From positions 1 to 5,482 of the forward strand of contig JBFICP010000228.1 in assembly GCA_041581935.1 (NCBI GenBank): a stretch of DNA of 5,482 bases, given 5' to 3'. Of the stretch, positions 1 to 4,933 are shown piece by piece. How positions within the stretch are numbered: position 1 is the stretch's first letter; the number at the start of each line of letters is the position of its first letter. Below the pieces are notes generated by a model, which saw only the letters and a program-made list of their open reading frames with translations, was not told the origin of the DNA and did no database searches. Position numbers and translations under genes: made by a program. Source of the stretch: JAABYT01 sp041581935. Lineage in GTDB: Bacteria > Pseudomonadota > Gammaproteobacteria > HK1.

Positions 1-745
1 CATCGGCCATGGCGGCGAGACGGCTCGAGTTGCCGGCGACCACGATGCCGATCTTGTCGGCGGCGATGGCTCCACGGGTCGTGTCGACACCGACCACGCG
101 CGCGCCTTCCCGCCGAATACCGGTGACCTCGCAGTTCTGAATGATGTCGACGCCGCGTGCATCGGCCGCCCGCGCGAACCCCCAGGCGACGGCATCGTGA
201 CGCGCGACCCCGCCGCGCGGTTGCATGAGCCCACCGACCACCGGGAAGCGTGCCGTCGGCGAGCAGTCGAGCAGCGGCACCCTGCGGGCCACATCGTCGC
301 GGCCGAGCATCACGGCATCGATGCCGTTCAGACGCATGGCGTTGCCGCGGCGGCTGAATGCGTCGAGCTGTGGATCGCTGTGAGCCAGGTTGATAACGCC
401 GCGCTGACTGAACATGACGTTGAAGTTGAGATCCTGTGAGAGTCCCTCCCAGAGCTTGAGCGAGTGCTCGTAGAAGTGCGCGTTCGCCTCCAGCATGTAG
501 TTGGAACGCACGATCGTGGTGTTGCGACCGGTGTTGCCGCCCCCGAGCCAGCCTTTCTCGAGCACCGCGACATTGGTGATGCCGTGATTTTTCGCGAGGT
601 AGTAAGCGGTCGCGAGCCCGTGCCCGCCGCCGCCGACGATGATGACATCGTAACGCGGGCGCGGATCGGGACTGCGCCACGCGAGCCCCCAGCGCTCGTG
701 GTAGCTGACGGCATTGCGGGCCAGACTGAATACCGAGTAACGCAC
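1..745 (-). CDS. soxB: Sarcosine oxidase subunit beta, N-terminal part (gene runs off left edge)
   Basis: FAD-dependent beta subunit of heterotetrameric sarcosine oxidase, a cytoplasmic enzyme that oxidises sarcosine to glycine and passes the one-carbon unit to tetrahydrofolate. About 248 residues of a family usually near 405-417 are present; the C-terminus lies beyond base 1. The N-terminus reads RYSVFSLARNA, a hallmark of this subunit. The Rossmann dinucleotide motif GGGGHG is at residues 38-43, followed by EKGWLGGGNTGRNTT at 63-77 and the RGGVARHDAVAWG block at 177-189. H183 in that block is my candidate for the histidine that carries covalent FMN in characterised homologues; this is inference. 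Two in-frame GTG codons, at 751 and 745, are possible starts, and an in-frame TAG at 778-776 excludes anything earlier. I chose 745 because it gives the family-like M-R-Y-S start and leaves room for the G-rich stretch as ribosome binding site. Subunits D, A and G would be expected downstream, outside the window. Confidence 0.93.
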   Translation of the reverse strand, partial: MRYSVFSLARNAVSYHERWGLAWRSPDPRPRYDVIIVGGGGHGLATAYYLAKNHGITNVAVLEKGWLGGGNTGRNTTIVRSNYMLEANAHFYEHSLKLWEGLSQDLNFNVMFSQRGVINLAHSDPQLDAFSRRGNAMRLNGIDAVMLGRDDVARRVPLLDCSPTARFPVVGGLMQPRGGVARHDAVAWGFARAADARGVDIIQNCEVTGIRREGARVVGVDTTRGAIAADKIGIVVAGNSSRLAAMAD

Positions 746-774
746 CTTCACCCCCCACGGCGCAGAACAGCCGG

Positions 775-780
775 ACTATA
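775..780 (-). promoter_or_regulatory. Possible -10 box for soxB
   Basis: The minus strand reads TATAGT here, 24 bases before the first GTG candidate of soxB. A poor -35 match (TGGTGA) sits 17 bases upstream. The -10 is good and the -35 weak, so this may be an activator-dependent promoter. It is the best candidate in the leader of soxB, but the call rests on a single hexamer. Confidence 0.3.
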
Positions 781-861
781 CAAAGCCGCTCCCCGAATCA
801 CCAGACAGCGGGAATCAAACCCCTCAACTAAACCGAACACCTGAAACGCAGGGTTCCCCCC

Positions 862-1170
862 TCCCTCGATGGGACGGGGAACAGGGGGGCGGGTGTGGAC
901 AAGGAGCGCTCGCAAAAACACCTTACCTTGAACCGGCGATCACCTGGTCCTCGGTCCCTACGGGGACAGGGGGCGGATGAAAACAAGGAGCGCTGGGAAT
1001 TACGGCTGACCAGAACCTGCGTTGCGCTTCCCCTTAGTCCCCACCGGGAAAGGGGGGTGGGTGAAAACTAAGGAGCGCTGAGATTCACGGCTGACCGGAA
1101 CCTGCGTTGTGCCTCCGCTCAGTCCCCACGGGGGACAGGGGGGCGGGTGTCGACAAGGAGCGCTCGAGAC
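862..1170. repeat. Degenerate tandem repeat array, four units, 84-85 base period
   Basis: The octamer GGAGCGCT recurs on the plus strand at 903, 987, 1072 and 1157, giving spacings of 84, 85 and 85. Each copy is preceded by a G-run core of the form GGGACAGGGGGGCGGGTG, then a short AC/AA-rich spacer and AAGGAGCGCT. Units 2 and 3 also share a tail beginning CGGCTGACC (1003 and 1088) and running through GAACCTGCGTTG, with about 3 differences in 29 bases. Units 2, 3 and 4 each carry a small hairpin before the G run: GTCCC/GGGAC at 954-967, TCCC/GGGA at 1038-1049 and GTCCCC/GGGGAC at 1122-1136. Units 1 and 4 are the most diverged in their tails. No credible coding region overlaps the array. It fills most of the gap between ffs and soxB (752-1288); apart from hairpins and the soxB leader I see nothing else there. 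Its function is unknown. Confidence 0.85.
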
Positions 1171-1189
1171 GCCCCACACCTCGACGTTT

Positions 1190-1206
1190 GCCCCCAAAAG
1201 GGGGGC
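1190..1206. other. Short GC hairpin between repeat array and ffs terminator
   Basis: GCCCCC at 1190-1195 pairs with GGGGGC at 1201-1206 across a five-base loop. On neither strand does a T tract follow directly, so it is not a standard terminator. It may be a remnant of the neighbouring repeats or a transcript-end structure. Confidence 0.35.
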
Positions 1207-1222
1207 GAGCCAAGCCTAGAGT

Positions 1223-1256
1223 AAAAAACGCCCAGCGCTCCCCGCCGGCGGAGCGC
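1223..1256 (-). terminator. Rho-independent terminator of ffs
   Basis: On the minus strand GCGCTCC (1256-1250) pairs with GGAGCGC (1241-1235) around a GC-rich loop, and a run of six T follows at 1228-1223 after a six-base spacer. It lies 33 bases past the end of the SRP RNA. The spacer TGGGCG can also pair with CGCCCA in the hairpin at 1261-1287, which would bring a stem directly against the T run. Either fold would end transcription before the repeat array and soxB. Confidence 0.65.
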
Positions 1257-1260
1257 GCCC

Positions 1261-1287
1261 CCCTATCCCGCCCTGGGCGGGATAGGG
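1261..1287 (-). terminator. Perfect 13-base inverted repeat just after the SRP RNA
   Basis: CCCTATCCCGCCC at 1261-1273 is the exact reverse complement of GGGCGGGATAGGG at 1275-1287, with one central base. It begins one base beyond the predicted 3' end of the SRP RNA. It lacks its own T tract, so it may act with the next hairpin as a tandem terminator, or protect or define the RNA 3' end before trimming. The structure is seen directly; its role is inferred. Confidence 0.5.
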
Positions 1288-1288
1288 C

Positions 1289-1400
1289 GGCGCCCCGTAC
1301 CAGCCACACCCCGGCACTCGCATCCGTTACTACCGCTGCTCCCTTCCGGGCCTGACGGGGTTTGCAACTTCGCGATGCGAGGGGACCGATACGGGTCGCC
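1289..1400 (-). ncRNA. ffs: Signal recognition particle RNA, small 4.5S type
   Basis: RNA component of the bacterial SRP, which binds Ffh (SRP54) and targets nascent membrane proteins to FtsY and the Sec translocon. The conserved domain IV hairpin reads GTCAGGCCCGGAAGGGAGCAGC on the minus strand (1355-1334), with the GGAA tetraloop and the asymmetric internal loop bound by Ffh. Flanking arms pair as expected for one long hairpin: CTCGCATC with GATGCGAG, and the terminal arm GGCGACCCGTA with TACGGGGCGCC, with a single mismatch. These arms set the ends and give about 112 nt, normal for the Gram-negative form without an Alu domain. The ends are inferred from pairing and could be off by a few bases. 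A promoter 35 bases upstream implies a 5' leader, consistent with RNase P processing known for 4.5S RNA. Confidence 0.93.
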
Positions 1401-1434
1401 ATAATTCGCGTCGACGGCTCCCGGCCGCGACGAG

Positions 1435-1463
1435 AAGATACAGGGAAAACAAGTCGTTGTCAG
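1435..1463 (-). promoter_or_regulatory. Sigma70-type promoter of ffs
   Basis: On the minus strand CTGACA (1463-1458; 5 of 6 matches to TTGACA) is followed by a 17-base spacer and TATCTT (1440-1435; 4 of 6 matches to TATAAT). The expected start is near 1428, which leaves a leader of roughly 28 bases before the mature RNA. The -35 box includes the TGA stop (1462-1460) of the upstream enzyme gene. Confidence 0.6.
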
Positions 1464-2668
1464 TGGGCCGCGCTCACGCGCAGGCACGCGTCGTCGCGTT
1501 GCTCGACTTGCGGAAGCAGCGCCAAACCGAGCCCCGGCCCTGGCGGTGTGCGAATGAAGCCGTTCTCGATGGGCGGCGGCTGGTCGACGAGCTCGTGGTA
1601 CCAGCCGTAGTAGAACGCGCGGGTGATTTCCTGCTCGAGCACGTTGGTGCAGGCGAGCGCGAGGTGCGTCGAGCTGGCGAGCGTCACTGGACCCGAGCAG
1701 TCGTGAAACGCGATGGGCTTGCCGGCCGCGCCGGCGAGCGTCGCCGCCTGCCGCGCGAAGCTGATGCCGCCGCCCCAGGTCACGTCGACGATGGGAGTCG
1801 CCACGTCGCAGGCGTTCACCAGCTCGGCGATCTGCCCCATGCCGCCGAGGGTCTCACCGGCCGCGATGGGCGCGGATGTGCTTTTCACCAGTGCGCCCAG
1901 GCTGGTCAGATGATCCATCCATACGGGGTCTTCGATCCAGTCCATGCCGATGGGCTCGAGGGCGGCGGCGATCTTCTGGGCGGCCGCAAGACTCCATAGC
2001 CCGTGAAGCTCGGCCTTCAGGCGCATGCGCGCGCCGTGTGCTGCGCGCACTTTTTCGAAGGGCTCCAGTGCGCGCGCAATCTCGGCTGCGGAGATGTCCG
2101 TGCCATCCGCGGCCGCGGCGACGAAATCGAACGGCCAGATCTTCATCGAAAAGATACCCATCTCGAGAAGCTCCGCGGCGAGCGTGTCCGCACGATTCAT
2201 GAAAGCGTCGAGATCCTCGTACACGTGGCTCGCGCGGCCGGCGCCCGGCAGCCCGAAGTTATCGGGACGCACCTCGAAGCTCCGCGACACGTAGTCGGGT
2301 CCTGCACACGTGTTGTAGACCGGGATGCATTCGCGCACGGCGCCACCGAGCAGATCGTGGATCGGCTTGCCGGCGACCTTACCGGCGATGTCCCACAGCG
2401 CCACATCCACTGCCGAGCACGCGCGCATTTCTGCGCCGGCGCCGAAAAAGCCCACGTAGGGTCGCAGCCTGCGGCCAATCGCGTCGATGGGCGTCGGGTC
2501 CTCGCCGAGCAGCATGGGCGCGATACGCTCGTGCACGTCGGCTTCCACCGTTGCGCTTCCGAACCAGGTTTCGCCGAGGCCGGTGATGCCCTCGTCGGTT
2601 CGAAGGCGAACCCAGAGCAGATTGGGTCGTTTCGCGATGCGCAGTGTTTCGACCGCGACGAGCTTCAT
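1460..2668 (-). CDS. Mandelate racemase / muconate lactonizing enzyme family protein (probable sugar- or hydroxy-acid dehydratase)
   Basis: Enolase-superfamily enzyme of 402 residues, a normal length. Members abstract the alpha proton of a carboxylate using Mg2+ and then eliminate water or epimerise. The N-terminal capping domain covers about 1-115 and the barrel follows. Likely metal ligands are E220 (in AELHG), E246 (in WIEDP) and E272 (in AGETLGG). H222, two residues after the first ligand, resembles the D-x-H arrangement of acid-sugar dehydratases such as galactonate or mannonate dehydratase. D295 (VDVTWGGG) and H322 (FHDCSG) could form the His-Asp dyad, and E347 is a late acidic residue. 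On the second barrel strand K176 lies in KIWPFD, so the second lysine of the K-x-K motif is W178. The exact substrate cannot be read from this. The ATG start at 2668 has GGAG seven bases upstream and overlaps the MFS stop as ATGA, which suggests translational coupling. The frame stays open to 3043, but that part is MFS sequence in another frame. Confidence 0.9.
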   Translation of the reverse strand: MKLVAVETLRIAKRPNLLWVRLRTDEGITGLGETWFGSATVEADVHERIAPMLLGEDPTPIDAIGRRLRPYVGFFGAGAEMRACSAVDVALWDIAGKVAGKPIHDLLGGAVRECIPVYNTCAGPDYVSRSFEVRPDNFGLPGAGRASHVYEDLDAFMNRADTLAAELLEMGIFSMKIWPFDFVAAAADGTDISAAEIARALEPFEKVRAAHGARMRLKAELHGLWSLAAAQKIAAALEPIGMDWIEDPVWMDHLTSLGALVKSTSAPIAAGETLGGMGQIAELVNACDVATPIVDVTWGGGISFARQAATLAGAAGKPIAFHDCSGPVTLASSTHLALACTNVLEQEITRAFYYGWYHELVDQPPPIENGFIRTPPGPGLGLALLPQVEQRDDACLRVSAAH

Positions 2669-3912
2669 TTCGTCGCTCCGCGGACAAGCGCGTCGAGGCC
2701 CTGCTGCGAGGGTCTCAGCGCGTAGGTCATGAGCAGCCCGAGCACTCCGAACCCGGTGAGGATCATGAAAACGGTAGCGTAGCTTCCGGTGGTATCGAAG
2801 AGATATCCGGCGAGCAAAGGGCCGACCGCGCCGCCGATGGTGCCGCTGAAGAGCACGATACCGAAGATCACGCCGTGGGATCCGGTGCCGAAGAATTCCG
2901 CCAGGGTCGGAGACATCACGGTGAAGAATCCGCCGTGGGCAATGCCGTAGACGGCCGCAAAGATGAAGAGCATCCAGGCGGCTTCGATCGACTGCAGCAC
3001 AATGAAGCTCGCCAGCAGAATGACAAAACAAATCATCATGCACCGGCGCCCGCCCAGCCGATCCACCAAGGCGCCGACGCTCAGGCGACCGACGATGCTG
3101 ACGGCGCCGATGGTGGAGAGAATCATCGCCGCCACCGGCGGCGCAAAACCTTCATCGACACCGTGGGGCACGATGTGGATGGTTACCGTGAACAAACAGA
3201 GCATGACCGAGAGCTGCGCCCCGCAAAGCAGCCAGAACGCCGGCGTGGCCGCCGCCTCGGCAAGCGTAAGCCCCGTCTCGCTCGCTGACGCCGGCGCGCC
3301 CGTGTCGGCGGTCTGAATACCGTCGGGCTGCTGTCCGGCGCTGTGCGGATCGCGGCGCATCACTTGAGCCGCGGCGACCAGCATGAGCAATGCGATCGTG
3401 CCGACGGTGAGCGCTGCGTCACGCCAGCCGAGAAGCGCGATGAGCGATGCGGCGGCCAGCGGCACCAGCAGCTGACCGGTTCCGGTTCCGACCTTGGCGA
3501 TCCCGGTCATCATGCCACGGCGTCGCACGAACCAGCGCGCGATGGTCGAGAGCGTGACGACGTCGTGGGTGCTGTAGCCGATACCCGCGAGCACTCCGTA
3601 GAACACGAACAACTGCCATGGCGACTCGAGCCGTGACAGGAGGCCGTATCCGACCCCGAAACAGATCGCGGAGACGGTGATGAGCACGCGCGGCCCGATT
3701 CGGTCGTTCAACCTCCCGGCGACAATGGCGAGCACGCCCATGATTACGAACGCCAGCGAGGAGGCACCCGAGATCATCGCCCGCGACCAGCCAAACTCGT
3801 TCTCGAGCTCGCGGAAAAACACCCCATAGGCAAACATGGAGCCGATGGTGACACCCTGAATGACGAAGCACGCCGCTACGATCCTGTAGCCATGAAAGCG
3901 CTTGTCGTTCAC
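2665..3912 (-). CDS. MFS transporter, probable carboxylate porter
   Basis: Inner-membrane major facilitator superfamily carrier of 415 residues, the usual size for 12 membrane segments. Hydrophobic spans cluster at about 11-34, 45-65, 77-92, 101-125, 145-160 and 165-183, then a polar central loop at about 186-220, and again from about 225 to 398. Motif A appears as GRLNDRIGPR (66-75) and, in the second half, as GALVDRLGGRR (280-290), as expected from the internal duplication. The overall look resembles oxalate/formate antiporter and monocarboxylate-type carriers; the substrate is inferred to match the adjoining dehydratase-like enzyme. The start is GTG at 3912, fixed because the same frame is closed by the PPOX stop codon 9 bases upstream. 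The only purine-rich motif (GAG) touches the start codon, so initiation may rely on ribosomes finishing the upstream gene. The stop overlaps the next gene's start by four bases. Confidence 0.9.
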   Translation of the reverse strand: MNDKRFHGYRIVAACFVIQGVTIGSMFAYGVFFRELENEFGWSRAMISGASSLAFVIMGVLAIVAGRLNDRIGPRVLITVSAICFGVGYGLLSRLESPWQLFVFYGVLAGIGYSTHDVVTLSTIARWFVRRRGMMTGIAKVGTGTGQLLVPLAAASLIALLGWRDAALTVGTIALLMLVAAAQVMRRDPHSAGQQPDGIQTADTGAPASASETGLTLAEAAATPAFWLLCGAQLSVMLCLFTVTIHIVPHGVDEGFAPPVAAMILSTIGAVSIVGRLSVGALVDRLGGRRCMMICFVILLASFIVLQSIEAAWMLFIFAAVYGIAHGGFFTVMSPTLAEFFGTGSHGVIFGIVLFSGTIGGAVGPLLAGYLFDTTGSYATVFMILTGFGVLGLLMTYALRPSQQGLDALVRGATK

Positions 3913-3921
3913 CTCGGCAGG

Positions 3922-4563
3922 TCAGTAGATCGTCTTCTCGAGATGCTCGGGATAGCCGCGATCGAAGTCCGCCCCGTCGAAGTCAGATTTGGAGAGTGCC
4001 TCGAGAATCGTTCCCGTGCTCGGCAGCTCGGTTCGCGGAATCTGCGCCTCGACATCCCACAGCCGGGAACGAACAAGCGCTTTCTGGCATTGAAAGTAGA
4101 TCCGCTCGACGGTCACGACGAGAACGCTTCTCGGCGACTTTCCCTGCATCTCGAACGAGGCGCATAGACCGGGATCGATATTGATTGTCGCACGGCCATT
4201 GATGCGCAGCGTTTCATTGACGCCCGGAATGAGAAACAGCAGCGAGATGCGAGGATCGCGCACCAGATTACGCATGCTGTCGATACGGTTGTTGCCGCGC
4301 CGATCGGGAATCATCAGTGTGCTCGCGTCTACCACGCGCACGAACCCCGGCGGATCACCCCGTGGAGAGCAATCGAGGCCCTCCGGTCCACAAGTTGCGA
4401 CAGTCACGAAGGGCGCTTTCTCGATAAACGCGCGATAGTGATCGGAAATGCAATCGATTTCCTTGATGAGCGATCGAGGATTGGGCTCCCCGTATATGGA
4501 TTCAAGCTGATCTAAGGTCGTGACGTGATGGGATGACGGCTCACCGGTTTTGGAATTTTTCAT
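3922..4563 (-). CDS. MSMEG_1061-type FMN-dependent PPOX flavoprotein
   Basis: Small flavoprotein of the pyridoxamine 5'-phosphate oxidase-like split-barrel fold, 213 residues. Its series of motifs matches the MSMEG_1061 group: YGEPNPRSL (24-32), a conserved PFVTVAT strand (51-57), GLDCSPRGDPPGFV (62-75), IPDRRGNNRIDS (85-96), LIPGVNETLRING (111-123) and the late YFQCQKALVRSRLW segment (156-169). Family members bind FMN or related cofactors, and most have no assigned substrate. The frame is open to 4698, but the ATG at 4563 is preferred because the extra 45 residues are translated from a REP-like palindrome and intergenic DNA, and because the family motifs begin about 15 residues after it. The ribosome binding site is weak (GAG five bases upstream). 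It is probably the first gene of a unit with the MFS and enolase-superfamily genes. Its role in that pathway is unknown. Confidence 0.88.
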   Translation of the reverse strand: MKNSKTGEPSSHHVTTLDQLESIYGEPNPRSLIKEIDCISDHYRAFIEKAPFVTVATCGPEGLDCSPRGDPPGFVRVVDASTLMIPDRRGNNRIDSMRNLVRDPRISLLFLIPGVNETLRINGRATINIDPGLCASFEMQGKSPRSVLVVTVERIYFQCQKALVRSRLWDVEAQIPRTELPSTGTILEALSKSDFDGADFDRGYPEHLEKTIY

Positions 4564-4597
4564 TGGCTCGTGAATCGCGATCAGAAGACGACGGGGA

Positions 4598-4606
4598 ACG
4601 ATAGCA
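4598..4606 (-). promoter_or_regulatory. Possible extended -10 promoter for the PPOX-MFS-enzyme operon
   Basis: The minus strand reads TGCTATCGT, an extended -10 element (TGn plus TATCGT), 35 bases before the PPOX start. No good -35 box is seen at 16-18 bases upstream. It would allow the three-gene block to be transcribed independently of the LLM and small membrane protein genes. Confidence 0.3.
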
Positions 4607-4621
4607 CAAATACAAGCCGTC

Positions 4622-4649
4622 TGCGGGAGCGAGCTTGCTCGCTCCTGCA
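4622..4649. repeat. REP-like palindrome
   Basis: GGAGCGAGC at 4626-4634 and GCTCGCTCC at 4637-4645 form a perfect nine-base stem over a TT centre. The pairing continues outward to TGC/GCA with one G-T mismatch, giving a 28-base element. The GGAGCGAGCTTGCTCGCTCC form strongly resembles extragenic palindromes scattered through Pseudomonas and related gammaproteobacteria. It lies 20 bases after the small membrane protein stop, in the largest gap of the upper cluster, and may also act as a transcript-end or attenuating hairpin. Confidence 0.7.
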
Positions 4650-4669
4650 AGAGGTCCTCGACGAGGAGA

Positions 4670-4873
4670 TTAGCGCTGGCGCCACTCGCCCCCGCCACCC
4701 GCCATATTGCTCAGAAAGTACTTGGCCAGGGCGCGCCAGAAATCGTGCGCTTGATTATCGAGGAGAGCGGAAATGTCGTTGAAACCCTTAGAGCCGATCA
4801 CCAGCACGATGACGAGTATGGCGAGAATGCCCAATGCCTGTAGAGTGCGCTTGCCCCTTGCGGCGTTGCTCAT
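4670..4873 (-). CDS. Small single-span membrane protein, unknown function
   Basis: Predicted protein of 67 residues that I cannot assign to a named family. Residues 1-9 are short and basic (RGKR), 11-28 form a strongly hydrophobic segment (LQALGILAILVIVLVIGS), and 29-58 read as an amphipathic stretch with aromatic residues (DFWRALAKYFLSN), ending in a glycine-rich tail. The basic N-terminus predicts an N-in, C-out inner-membrane topology. The ATG at 4873 is taken as the start; GTG codons at 4885 and 4879 are in frame, and a GAGG lies five bases before 4879, so the protein may be two residues longer. It begins about 60 bases after the LLM oxidoreductase stop and is probably co-transcribed with it. 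Support is the coherent TM pattern and its fit in a co-directional gap with no competing frame. Confidence 0.6.
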   Translation of the reverse strand: MSNAARGKRTLQALGILAILVIVLVIGSKGFNDISALLDNQAHDFWRALAKYFLSNMAGGGGEWRQR

Positions 4874-4933
4874 CGCCACTGACACCTCGTGACTGCGAAC
4901 CCCCGGCGGAGACGCGCGCTCGCCGTGCCGCCT

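Noticed and set aside
328..844. Open frames on both strands over the soxB start
   Set aside because: They are shadows of soxB in other frames; only the soxB frame gives the conserved Rossmann and family motifs.
862..1170. CRISPR array
   Set aside because: The period is long and the similarity spreads over most of the unit; there are no short identical repeats separated by unrelated spacers, and no cas genes are seen.
1085..1402. Minus-strand open frame across the SRP RNA and terminator
   Set aside because: It coincides with ffs, its hairpins and part of the repeat array. The product is Arg/Gly/Pro-rich without any domain, so this is chance openness in GC-rich DNA.
2669..3043. Long N-terminal extension of the enolase-superfamily gene (527-residue reading frame)
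   Set aside because: The first 125 residues are MFS coding sequence read in another frame, Arg/His-rich and without a domain. The ATG at 2668 has a good ribosome binding site and begins the recognisable fold.
3343..3871. Open frames inside the MFS gene on both strands
   Set aside because: They are low-complexity, Arg/His-rich products opposite or out of frame with a clear 12-span transporter.
4564..4698. Extension of the PPOX flavoprotein start to 4698
   Set aside because: It would translate the REP-like palindrome and overlap the small membrane protein stop. The family motifs begin shortly after the ATG at 4563.
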